DNA from: Streptomyces bluensis
GTDB taxonomy: Bacteria; Actinomycetota; Actinomycetes; Streptomycetales; Streptomycetaceae
Reading direction: 5' to 3'
NCBI RefSeq assembly: GCF_014650715.1
Contig: NZ_BMVM01000013.1
Location: 62,001-126,000 of the forward strand
DNA length: 64,000 bases
In this document: positions 17,266 to 24,942 of the stretch, in pieces
How positions within the stretch are numbered: position 1 is the stretch's first letter
How the letters are laid out: every line of letters starts with the position of its first letter
Made by a program: the position numbers and the translations under genes
The notes under the pieces: generated by a model
Database searches by the model: none
Told to the model about the DNA's origin: nothing
Seen by the model: only the letters and a program-made list of their open reading frames with translations

Positions 17266-18033
17266 CTATACCTGCGACTCCGCGAGCAATCGCAGTGCGT
17301 GTTCCTTCAGTTGGGCACTGGCCTGCGCGGCGTCACCGGAGTCGAAGGGAGGCTGAGGATCGTACTCGACGGCGAGTTGGATGGCCTTGGCCGTGTCCTC
17401 CCCCGCGATCAGGGACGCGAGGTACAGGGCCATGTCCACACCGGCCGACACCCCGGCCGCGGTGATGATCTTCCCTGAGCGTACGTAGCGCTGCGGCAGG
17501 TACGTCACGTCGAACGTGGACCGGAGGTACTCGGCGGAAGCCCAGTAAGTGGTCGCCTGCCGTCCGTCCAGCAGCCCTGCCGCGGCAAGGATGATGCTCC
17601 CGGTGCACACCGAGGTCGTCCAGCGGCTGTGCCGGTGGACATGGCGGATCCAGCTCAGGAGGGCCTCGTTGTTCATCGCCCCGATGGTGCCGCGGTTGCC
17701 CCCACCGGGCACGAGCAGGACGTCGAGGCGGTCGACCTCGCTGATCGACCGTTCAGCGACCACGGCCACGTCTCCGGTGTCCGTGCGGACGGCACCGCGT
17801 CTCTCGGCGATCATCGTCACGGTCGCGTCCGGCAGGCGGGACAGAACCTCCGCCGGGCCGGTGGGGTCCAGCAGGCTGTAGCCGTCGTACAGCAGGATGC
17901 CGATGGCAGGGCCCTTGCCACCGCCCGTGGGGACGGCATGCGCGGCTTCGGTCCGGGCCGCGGTCGTGGCGGCGAGCGCGGCGGTGGCCGCGGTGCCGCG
18001 CAGTACGTTTCTGCGTGTCGTCGAATGGCTCAT
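17266..18033 (-). CDS. Secreted DJ-1/PfpI-family protein (isonitrile hydratase-like)
   Basis: 255 residues. The N-terminus RRNVLRG followed by an Ala-rich hydrophobic stretch resembles a Tat signal, although the twin-Arg motif is not perfect. The mature part is a DJ-1/PfpI domain: GILLYDGYSLLDPTGPAEVL, the LLVPGGGNRG turn, and the nucleophile elbow TSVCTGSIILAAAGLL with catalytic Cys. This subset resembles isocyanide hydratases and the GATase-like halves of AraC regulators. The start codon overlaps the stop of the upstream AraC-type gene (ATGA), so the enzyme and regulator are translationally coupled. Substrate unknown. Confidence 0.82.
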   Translation of the reverse strand: MSHSTTRRNVLRGTAATAALAATTAARTEAAHAVPTGGGKGPAIGILLYDGYSLLDPTGPAEVLSRLPDATVTMIAERRGAVRTDTGDVAVVAERSISEVDRLDVLLVPGGGNRGTIGAMNNEALLSWIRHVHRHSRWTTSVCTGSIILAAAGLLDGRQATTYWASAEYLRSTFDVTYLPQRYVRSGKIITAAGVSAGVDMALYLASLIAGEDTAKAIQLAVEYDPQPPFDSGDAAQASAQLKEHALRLLAESQV

Positions 18034-19034
18034 GGGCCGGGAGTCTGCTGCTTCGGCGCGACGCGCGGGGCCGGTGTGTCCGGCATCCTGCGCATCCTGT
18101 CCCCCGTGACCCCGTAGTGGTCCAGGAACGCCTGCCGCAGCGTCTCCGCCGACCCGAACCCGCAGCGACGGGCGACGGCGACCATGGACAGTCCGCTGGA
18201 CCGCACCAGGTGCGCCGCCGCCTCAGTACGGGCCCGGCGCACGGCCCGTGCCGGGGTCGTGCCCAGGTGCGCGGTGAAGAGGCGGGTCAGGTGCCGGGTG
18301 CTGATGCCGGCGCGGGCCGCCAGGGCCGCGGGCGTGAGGTCCTCGGCCAGATGGCCGGCGATGTGGCCCATCAGGTCCCGGACCAACCGGTCCTCCGGCG
18401 GCGGGGCGGCCAGGAACAGGGAGATCTGGGCCTGGTCGGCCGGGCGGTGCAGATGGGTGACGAGTTCCCGGGCCACGGCGCGGGCCAGCGTCGGGCCGTG
18501 GTCGTCCTCTATCAGGGCCAGCGTCAGGTCGAGCGCGCTGGTGACACCGGCCGAGGTGTACACATGGCCGTCGCGGATGTAGAGCGGACTCACGTCGACG
18601 GCGACGGCGGGGTGACGCTCGGCCAGTCGTTCCCCCCACCCCCAGTGGGTCGTGACCCGCCTGTGGTCCAGCAGACCGGCGGCGGCCAGCACATGGGCGC
18701 CGGTGCAGACGGAGGCCACGCGTCGGCTGCACCCGGCCAGGCGGCGGACATGGCCGAGCAGGCGCTCATCCGCCGCCGCGGTCACGCAGCCGATGCCGCC
18801 CACGACGATCAGCGTGTCCAGACGCCCCGTGACCGCCTCCAGCCGCTGCCCCGCTCCCACCGGAATCCCCGCGGAACTACGGGCGGCCCGACGGCCCAGC
18901 GTGCCCAGCTCGATGGAGTAGGACGGCTTCGCGCCGTACCGGTTGGCGATGTCCAGTGCGCCGCTGGGACAGGCGATGTCGAGGATCTGCGCGTCGTCGT
19001 AGGCCACGATGAGAACGCGGCGCCTGGTCTCCAT
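18030..19034 (-). CDS. AraC-family regulator with DJ-1/PfpI-like (GATase1) sensor domain
   Basis: 334 residues. The N-terminal DJ-1-like domain has VLIVAYDDAQILDIACPSGA, LIVVGG and ASVCTGAHVLAAAGLLDHRR. The C-terminal AraC DNA-binding domain (about 225-310) has TPAALAARAGISTRHLTRLF and MVAVARRCGFGSAETLRQAF as its two helix-turn-helix units. ATG at 19034 follows GGGGGAGGAC. It sits directly upstream of, and overlaps, a secreted DJ-1 enzyme of the same fold, so it probably controls that operon in response to a ligand bound by its own DJ-1 domain. Confidence 0.88.
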   Translation of the reverse strand: METRRRVLIVAYDDAQILDIACPSGALDIANRYGAKPSYSIELGTLGRRAARSSAGIPVGAGQRLEAVTGRLDTLIVVGGIGCVTAAADERLLGHVRRLAGCSRRVASVCTGAHVLAAAGLLDHRRVTTHWGWGERLAERHPAVAVDVSPLYIRDGHVYTSAGVTSALDLTLALIEDDHGPTLARAVARELVTHLHRPADQAQISLFLAAPPPEDRLVRDLMGHIAGHLAEDLTPAALAARAGISTRHLTRLFTAHLGTTPARAVRRARTEAAAHLVRSSGLSMVAVARRCGFGSAETLRQAFLDHYGVTGDRMRRMPDTPAPRVAPKQQTPGP

Positions 19035-19078
19035 GTCCTCCCCCTGCGACCCCGGTCATGTGCGCAGGCACATGCGGC

Positions 19079-19753
19079 TCACCCTGATGTGTGCTCCGTC
19101 AGGTGCCTCCACGTCCGCACCAGTTGGCTGAACTCCTTGACCTGGACGAGCACGTGGTCGCGGGCTGCGTTCTCCGCGGTCTCGGCGTCGCCGCCCGCGA
19201 TGGCGTCGGCGATCTCACGGTGCTCGGCCAGGGAGCGCCGCATGCGGTCCGGGACGCGCAGTTGCAGCCGCCGGTAGGGCTGCAGGGCTCGCTTGAGGGC
19301 ATGGGCCTGCTGCCGCAGGTATGCGTTGCCGCAGGAGTCGTAGACGATGCCGTGGAAACACGCGTTGGCGTAGTAGTAGCGGTCGGCGTCGCCGGCCATC
19401 GCGTGTTTCTCGCATTCCAGCAGGGCGCGTTGGAGGTCGTCCAGCGGCTCCCGCTCGATACGGCGGGCGGAGAGCCGTGCTGCCATCCCTTCGAGCTCGG
19501 CCATGACCTCAAAGCGTTCGGCGAGCTCGGAGATGCTCAGCTCGGTGACGAATGTGCCCCGTTTGGGGCGGATCTGCACCAGCCCGGAGCGTTCCAGTGC
19601 CTGGAGAGCTTCACGGATCGGTGTGCGAGAGCACCCGAACTCCTTCTCCAGCCGCGCCGGGTCCAGGCGTTCACCGGGCCGGTAGCGGCCGTCGACGACG
19701 GCGTTCTCAAGTGCGTCCCGTACGCGCTGGGATTCCGGGACTCGCCGAGTCAT
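19079..19753 (-). CDS. GntR/FadR-family regulator of malonate catabolism (predicted)
   Basis: 224 residues with an N-terminal GntR winged helix (GERLDPARLEKEFGCSRTPI, RLVQIRPKRGTFV-like wing) and an all-helical FCD effector domain containing metal-ligand-like His residues (NACFHGIVYDSCGN, LAEHREIADAI). ATG at 19753 follows CGGAGGTGTAC; the frame open to 21052 is only a shadow of matAB. It is divergent from the malonate genes with a 132-bp gap that carries a palindromic element. By analogy with MatR of Rhizobium it probably represses matAB-madLM and is relieved by malonate or malonyl-CoA. Confidence 0.85.
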   Translation of the reverse strand: MTRRVPESQRVRDALENAVVDGRYRPGERLDPARLEKEFGCSRTPIREALQALERSGLVQIRPKRGTFVTELSISELAERFEVMAELEGMAARLSARRIEREPLDDLQRALLECEKHAMAGDADRYYYANACFHGIVYDSCGNAYLRQQAHALKRALQPYRRLQLRVPDRMRRSLAEHREIADAIAGGDAETAENAARDHVLVQVKEFSQLVRTWRHLTEHTSG

Positions 19754-19821
19754 GTACACCTCCGCGTTTGAGGATATCCGACCGTGCAAGGAGGTGGCGC
19801 ATCTCACAGCCGCGCTGTTAT

Positions 19822-19844
19822 ATACATCAGAACGCTTGATGCAT
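19822..19844. promoter_or_regulatory. Candidate operator of the malonate regulator
   Basis: Imperfect inverted repeat ATACATCA-N7-TGATGCAT, with seven of eight positions symmetric, lies in the regulator-matAB divergent gap, 42 bp upstream of the matAB start codon. The position fits an operator that could control both directions. The symmetry is seen directly; the regulator that binds it is inferred. Confidence 0.5.
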
Positions 19845-19885
19845 ACGAAACGAGTCTGAAACACAGGGCATGGGAAGGAGCGGAG

Positions 19886-22828
19886 ATGGGACCTCATGAC
19901 GGCTGGCTGCTGACCGACCTGTTCCGGGCTCTCGGACGACAGCGTGGCCGCGATCCGGTGGCCGACGCCGAAGAACCGCAGGGCTCCCCGCTGGACCAGC
20001 TGCTCGCCGCCTGCGAAGTCCTGATGAGCGACGTGGGCGAAGCCTCGATGCGCGCGGTCGCGGCTCGGGCCCTCAGCGCCTACGACGAGCTCGACAACGC
20101 CGGCAAGCTCGCCTTCTTCACCCACATCACCACGACCTACGGCGTCGACGCCGATCAGGTCCGCGCCGCCTTCCACCAGTGGGAGCACGCCAGGAACGCC
20201 GGGTTCCAGGGCGAGGAGGAGCTGGTCCGGCTCTTCGACGTGGTGGAGCCGACCCGCCAGCAGCTGCTCCGCCGGATGAACCACGCACCCGACGCCACGC
20301 TCGCCCTGGTCGGGATGCGCGCGGACCTGCGTCGACTGATGCGCCACCACCCGCAGCTGCGGCCCCTCGACCACGACTTCCACCACCTGCTCACCTCCTG
20401 GTTCAACCGCGGCTTCCTCCGCATGGAGGAGGTCACTTGGGATGCGCCGGAGGAGCTTCACCACCATCTGCTGCATTACGAGAAGGTCCACCCGATGGCG
20501 GGCAGGGCCGAGCTGCGCCGCCGACTGCAGCCCGAGGACCGGCGTGTCTACGCCTTCTTCCACCCGGCCACCGGGGACGTGCCGCTGATCTTCGTGGAGG
20601 TCGCCCTGGTGCGCTCCATGCCGAGCAGCATCGCGCCGCTGCTGGAGCGCGGCCCGGCGCTGAGCCCGTCGGACGCGGACACGGCGGCGCTGTACTCGAT
20701 CAACAACGCCCTGGACGGGCTGGCCGGAGTCTCCTTCGGCAGCTTCCTCATCAAGCAGGTCATCGAGCAGGTCGGGGAGCAACTGCCGCACCTGGAGCAG
20801 TTCGTCACTCTTTCGCCCATCCCCGGATTCCGGCGCTGGCTCACCGAGCAGGCCGAACGGGAGGCGCAGGACGAACAGGCTGCCGATCTGCGGCTCCTCG
20901 CCCGGGAGCTGAACACCGTGGAAGGGCCGGCGGACCTCGGCGCGGAGGACGTCGAGCGGATCCGTTCCCGGCTCTTGCCCGCGCTGACCCGGTACATCGC
21001 GGTCGAGCGGCGCGACGACGGGCGTCCCCTCGACCCGGTCGCCCGCTTCCACCTGGGCAACGGGGCCACCGCATGGCGGCTGAACTGGCCGGCGAACAGC
21101 TCACCGGAGGCCTGGCGGCAGTCCTACGGCGCGATGATCAACTACCGCTACGAGCCGGAGAAGCTGGAGCGCCAGCACGAGGACTTCGTGCGCCGCCGCA
21201 CCGTCGCGCTCGGCGGGCCACTGCGGGACGCCTTCCCGAACGCCCCGGCGTCCTACCCCCACGACGCGTCCACCACCCCGGACCACGAGAGAGGAACACC
21301 CCCGATGGCGCCCTTCACGACCATCTACCGGTCCTTCGCCGAGCAGGCGGAGCGGCAGCCGGACAAGGCACTGTTCGAACTGCCCAACGGGCAGAGCATC
21401 ACCTACCGCGAGACGGCGCAGACCGCGCGGCGGATCGCCGCCCGTCTCGTCGCCGACGGCGTCACCCCCGGTGACCGGGTCGCGATGCAGGTGGAGAAGT
21501 CTCCCGAGGCCGTGGCGCTGTATCTGGCGACCCTGCAGATCGGCGGCGTCCTGCTGCCGCTCAACACCGCTTATACGGGTGCGGAGATGGAGTACTTCAT
21601 CGGCGACGCCCAGCCTCGCGTGCTCGTCTGCTCTCCTGATCGCCGGGCCGACCACGCCCACCGCGAAGGGGACGGACTGGTCGTCGAGACCCTCGGCGTC
21701 CTGGGCGACGGCACCCTCCTCGACGGCGACGACCACCACAAGGAGGTGTACGACGCCTCCGCCGATGACCCGGCGTCGATCCTCTACACCTCCGGCACCA
21801 CCGGGCGTTCCAAGGGCGCGGTACTCACCCACGGCAACCTCGCCTCCAACTGCCGTACGCTGCTGGAAGCCTGGCAGTACACCGCCGACGACCGGCTGAT
21901 CCACGCCCTGCCGATCTTCCACATCCACGGCCTCTTCGTCGCGGTCAACATGACCCTGACGGCAGGCGCCTCCCTGCACTTCCTGCCCAGGTTCGACGCC
22001 GAGACGATCATCGATCTGCTGCCCCGGGCCACGGTGCTCATGGGCGTGCCCACCTTCTACACCCGGCTGCTCAAGAACGACCGGCTCACCCCGGAGTCCT
22101 GCGCCTCGATGAGGCTGTTCGTCTCCGGCTCGGCGCCGTTGCTCGCGAGCGACCACGAGGCCTTCGAAGCCCGTACCGGCCACGCCATCCTGGAGCGCTA
22201 CGGGATGACGGAAACCGGCATGAACACCACCAACCCCTACGACGGCGGCCCGCGCAAACCCGGCACCGTCGGCACACCGCTCCCCGGCATCGAGATCCGG
22301 GTGGTGGACCGTGAGACCGGTGAGGCGCTGCCCGACGGCGAGGTCGGCATCATCGAGGTCCGCGGCCCCAACGTCTTCGCGGGCTACTGGCAGATGCCCG
22401 AGAAGACCGCTTCCGAGTTCCGTGAGGACGGCTTCTTCGTCACCGGCGACCTCGGCCGCATCGACGAGGACGGCTACCTGAGCATCGTCGGCCGGGACAA
22501 GGACCTCGTGATCTCCGGGGGCTACAACATCTACCCCAAGGAGATCGAGGACCTGCTCAACGCCCACCCCCAGGTGCTGGAATCCGCGGTGATCGGCGTC
22601 CCCCACCCGGACTTCGGGGAGACGGTGATGGCCGTCGTCGTCCCGGCGCCGGGCCGGCAGCCCGAAGGCGGGGAGGTGCTGGACTTCATCGCCGACGACC
22701 TCGCCCGGTTCAAGCACCCGCGCGCGGTGCGCGTCGTCGAGACCCTGCCCCGCAACGTCATGGGGAAGGTGCAGAAGGCCGAACTCCGCAAGCGCTACGC
22801 CGATCTGTTCACCGACGTGGACGCCTGA
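19886..22828 (+). CDS. Malonyl-CoA decarboxylase - malonyl-CoA synthetase fusion (MatA-MatB)
   Basis: 980-codon open frame. Residues 1-about 450 are malonyl-CoA decarboxylase: FVTLSPIPGFRRWL (306-319), RFHLGNGATAWRLNW with H389, and MINYRY with Y420, matching the catalytic His and Tyr of the family. From M474 on it is malonyl-CoA synthetase: P-loop YTSGTTGRSKG (634-644), ERYGMTETGMNTTNPYDG, the A8 loop and PRNVMGKVQK with catalytic K961. It would activate malonate with CoA and ATP, then decarboxylate malonyl-CoA to acetyl-CoA. GAGAGAGGA before codon 474 (21305) is a ribosome-site-like sequence, so MatB might also start there. Start 19886 follows GGGAAGGAGCGGAG. No stop separates the two parts. 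Confidence 0.88.
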   Translation: MGPHDGWLLTDLFRALGRQRGRDPVADAEEPQGSPLDQLLAACEVLMSDVGEASMRAVAARALSAYDELDNAGKLAFFTHITTTYGVDADQVRAAFHQWEHARNAGFQGEEELVRLFDVVEPTRQQLLRRMNHAPDATLALVGMRADLRRLMRHHPQLRPLDHDFHHLLTSWFNRGFLRMEEVTWDAPEELHHHLLHYEKVHPMAGRAELRRRLQPEDRRVYAFFHPATGDVPLIFVEVALVRSMPSSIAPLLERGPALSPSDADTAALYSINNALDGLAGVSFGSFLIKQVIEQVGEQLPHLEQFVTLSPIPGFRRWLTEQAEREAQDEQAADLRLLARELNTVEGPADLGAEDVERIRSRLLPALTRYIAVERRDDGRPLDPVARFHLGNGATAWRLNWPANSSPEAWRQSYGAMINYRYEPEKLERQHEDFVRRRTVALGGPLRDAFPNAPASYPHDASTTPDHERGTPPMAPFTTIYRSFAEQAERQPDKALFELPNGQSITYRETAQTARRIAARLVADGVTPGDRVAMQVEKSPEAVALYLATLQIGGVLLPLNTAYTGAEMEYFIGDAQPRVLVCSPDRRADHAHREGDGLVVETLGVLGDGTLLDGDDHHKEVYDASADDPASILYTSGTTGRSKGAVLTHGNLASNCRTLLEAWQYTADDRLIHALPIFHIHGLFVAVNMTLTAGASLHFLPRFDAETIIDLLPRATVLMGVPTFYTRLLKNDRLTPESCASMRLFVSGSAPLLASDHEAFEARTGHAILERYGMTETGMNTTNPYDGGPRKPGTVGTPLPGIEIRVVDRETGEALPDGEVGIIEVRGPNVFAGYWQMPEKTASEFREDGFFVTGDLGRIDEDGYLSIVGRDKDLVISGGYNIYPKEIEDLLNAHPQVLESAVIGVPHPDFGETVMAVVVPAPGRQPEGGEVLDFIADDLARFKHPRAVRVVETLPRNVMGKVQKAELRKRYADLFTDVDA

Positions 22829-22892
22829 TCCAGGACCAGGCCGCCCCCAACGGGACCGGTCGGCCTCACCCCCTCTCAGCCAGGAGAAGACG

Positions 22893-23300
22893 ATGATCCT
22901 CTACGGAGTGGCAGCGCTGGCGCTGTGCCTGCTCACGGGCACGCTCGTCGGCGAACTGCTCGGCGAAGCCATGGGCGTCGACGCCAATGTCGGCGGAGTC
23001 GGTTTCGCCATGATCATGCTCGTGCTCATCACCGACCGGCTCCGCCGGAAGGGAAAGTTCCCCGAGCCCACGGAACAGGGCGTGCTCTTCTGGAGCGCGA
23101 TGTACATCCCGATCGTCATCGCCATGGCTTCCACCCAGAACGTGGTCAAGGCGATTTCCGGCGGCCCCATGGCGATCCTCGCGGGCCTCGGCGCACTCGC
23201 CGCGGGGGGTGCCCTGGTTCCCGTGCTGACGCGCATCGGCACACCGGCGGAGCCGCTGCCCCCACTGACCGGAAACCACGAAGAGAAGCAGGAGGTCTGA
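22893..23300 (+). CDS. madL: Malonate transporter subunit MadL
   Basis: 135-residue membrane protein with four hydrophobic segments. MILYGVAALALCLLTGTLVG and GVDANVGGVGFAMIMLVLI match the small subunit MadL of the two-part malonate:Na+ symporter. A charged cytoplasmic turn (TDRLRRKGKFPEPTEQG) sits between TM2 and TM3. ATG at 22893 follows CCAGGAGAAGACG. It lies 64 bp after matAB and one base before madM, so the three are one operon delivering external malonate to the fused enzyme. Confidence 0.88.
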   Translation: MILYGVAALALCLLTGTLVGELLGEAMGVDANVGGVGFAMIMLVLITDRLRRKGKFPEPTEQGVLFWSAMYIPIVIAMASTQNVVKAISGGPMAILAGLGALAAGGALVPVLTRIGTPAEPLPPLTGNHEEKQEV

Positions 23301-23301
23301 G

Positions 23302-24066
23302 ATGGATCTGATCGTCTCCGTCTTCGAGAGCAACGGCCTGCTCGTCGCCTTCGCCGTGATCGGCGGACTGATGCTGGTCTCCGGGTGGCTGTCCAGGACG
23401 CTGACCCGCGGCCGGCTACAGGGCTCCGCCATTGCCATCATCCTCGGCCTGGTACTGGCCTACTGCGGCGGTCTGGCGACCGGCGGCGACGCCGGACTGG
23501 CCGACTTCGCCGTCCTCTCCGGCCTGGGCCTGATGGGAGGTGCGATGCTGCGGGACTTCGCGATCGTCTCCACCGCCTACGGCGTCGACCTTCAGGAGAT
23601 CAAGCGCGCCGGGCTGATGGGCGGGCTGTCGATCATATTGGGCGTGGTGGTGTCGTTCGTGATCGGGTCCTGCGTCGCAGCGGCCTTCGGCTATACCGAT
23701 GCCGCGTCGATGGCGACCATCGGCGCCGGCGCGGCCACCTACATCGTCGGGCCGGTGACCGGCACAGCGGTGGGCGCAAGCTCGGATGTGATCGCGCTGT
23801 CCGTGGCCGCCGGCCTGGTCAAAGCCGTGGTGGTGATGGTGGGGACGCCGCTGATCGCCCCGCTCATCGGCCTGAACAATCCGAAGTCCGCGATGGCCTT
23901 CGGCGGCCTGATGGGCACGACCTCGGGTGTGGCCGGCGGGCTGGCGGCCACCGACAAGCGTCTGGTGCCCTATGGCGCCATGACGGCCACCTTCTACACG
24001 GGCGTCGGCTGCCTGCTCGGCCCGTCGCTGCTGTATGTGACGCTACGGGCGATCGTCGGTGGGTGA
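23302..24066 (+). CDS. madM: Malonate transporter subunit MadM
   Basis: 254-residue polytopic protein with about eight hydrophobic segments, the partner of MadL. Characteristic parts are GLGLMGGAMLRDFAIVSTAYG, IGAGAATYIVGPVTGTAVGA and AFGGLMGTTSGVAGGLAATD. The start follows the madL stop by one base (TGAGATG), indicating translational coupling. Its last codons (RAIVGG) and stop are the seed of a 20-bp tandem repeat that continues downstream. Together MadLM import malonate, coupled to Na+ in the characterised relatives. Confidence 0.9.
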   Translation: MDLIVSVFESNGLLVAFAVIGGLMLVSGWLSRTLTRGRLQGSAIAIILGLVLAYCGGLATGGDAGLADFAVLSGLGLMGGAMLRDFAIVSTAYGVDLQEIKRAGLMGGLSIILGVVVSFVIGSCVAAAFGYTDAASMATIGAGAATYIVGPVTGTAVGASSDVIALSVAAGLVKAVVVMVGTPLIAPLIGLNNPKSAMAFGGLMGTTSGVAGGLAATDKRLVPYGAMTATFYTGVGCLLGPSLLYVTLRAIVGG

Positions 24067-24127
24067 GGGCGGTCGTCGGTGGGTGAGGGCGGTCGTCGGT
24101 CGGTGAGGGCGGTCGTCGGTCGGTGAG
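24045..24127 (+). repeat. 20-bp tandem repeat at the madM 3' end
   Basis: GGGTGAGGGCGGTCGTCGGT occurs at 24061-24080 and 24081-24100, with a one-base variant at 24101-24120. Partial copies lie before (24045-24060, the last madM codons) and after (24121-24127). Each unit repeats the madM stop context. The unit is not a multiple of three. Confidence 0.9.
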
Positions 24128-24175
24128 AAGGGATGCACCATCGGCGGGGCCGACCTGCCCGAGGCCCCGCACAGG

Positions 24176-24820
24176 TCAGCCCGACGTGACCGGCAGCACG
24201 TCGGGGGACAGCGCGGCCGCGCGCGCCGTCGCGCTCGTCATCCGTTTGCGGTGATGGCGACGGCACAGCACCTCGTACCCGACGATCCCCGCACCCACGT
24301 CCCCCACCACGACCTGCTCGCCCTCGACGACCATCTCGCCGCCCACCGTGCGTGCGTTGTGGGTGGCCCGTGCCCCGCACCAGCACATCGCCTCGACCTG
24401 GAGCGTCTCCACCCGGTCCGCCAGCTCGATCAGCCGCTGCGAACCAGGGAAGAGCCTGGTCCGGAAGTCCGTGGTGATGCCGAAGGCGAACACGTCGAGG
24501 TCCAGATCGTCCACGATCCGGGCCAGTTGGTCGATCTGCTCCGTCACCAGGAACTGGGCCTCGTCCACGACGATGTAGTCGACCTTGCCGCCCCGCGACA
24601 GGCGCTCCACCACGAACCCGTAGAGATCCAGCTCGGGTGTGGCCTCCACCGCCTCGGTCACCAGCCCGAGGCGCGAGGACAGCTTGCCCTCCCCCGCGCG
24701 GTCGTCCCGCGTGAAGATCACGCTCTGCAGACCACGAGCCGAACGGTTGTGCGCGATCTGAAGCGCCAGAGTCGACTTCCCACAGTCCATCGTTCCGGAG
24801 AAGAACACCAGCTCGGGCAT
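24176..24820 (-). CDS. tdk: Thymidine kinase
   Basis: 214-residue type II thymidine kinase phosphorylating thymidine in the salvage pathway. P-loop SGTMDCGKST (8-17), DEAQF (catalytic/Walker B region) and the lasso zinc site CWCGARATHNAR ... VLCRRHH are all present. The lasso GGEMVVEGEQVVVGD precedes the second Cys pair. ATG at 24820 is the natural start. It is convergent with madM and downstream of the phosphodiesterase gene, separated by about 100 bp that includes a 27-bp duplication. Confidence 0.94.
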   Translation of the reverse strand: MPELVFFSGTMDCGKSTLALQIAHNRSARGLQSVIFTRDDRAGEGKLSSRLGLVTEAVEATPELDLYGFVVERLSRGGKVDYIVVDEAQFLVTEQIDQLARIVDDLDLDVFAFGITTDFRTRLFPGSQRLIELADRVETLQVEAMCWCGARATHNARTVGGEMVVEGEQVVVGDVGAGIVGYEVLCRRHHRKRMTSATARAAALSPDVLPVTSG

Positions 24821-24888
24821 GGGAAGGCGAGGACCTTTCAGAAGGGTTCGGGGCAGGACGGGGCGCCCGGCACGGACGCCGCGCTGCG

Positions 24889-24942
24889 GACGGCAGGCTT
24901 CAGGTGCGTACTTCCGACAGCAGACTTCAGGTGCGTACTTCC
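24889..24942 (-). repeat. 27-bp tandem duplication at the phosphodiesterase gene end
   Basis: Two adjacent 27-bp copies (24889-24915, 24916-24942) match at 25 of 27 positions. The second copy includes the last four codons and stop of the minus-strand phosphodiesterase gene; the first is a noncoding duplicate directly downstream of that stop. Confidence 0.85.

Noticed and set aside
19079-21052. Extension of the FadR-type regulator to 657 residues
   Set aside because: The extra N-terminus is antisense to the MatA coding region; the regulator clearly starts at MTRRVPESQRVRDAL with its own ribosome site.
24045-24127. 20-bp repeats downstream of madM as an iteron-type origin or attachment site
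   Set aside because: They begin inside the madM stop context, no replication or integrase gene is near, and the pattern is best explained as a simple tandem duplication.
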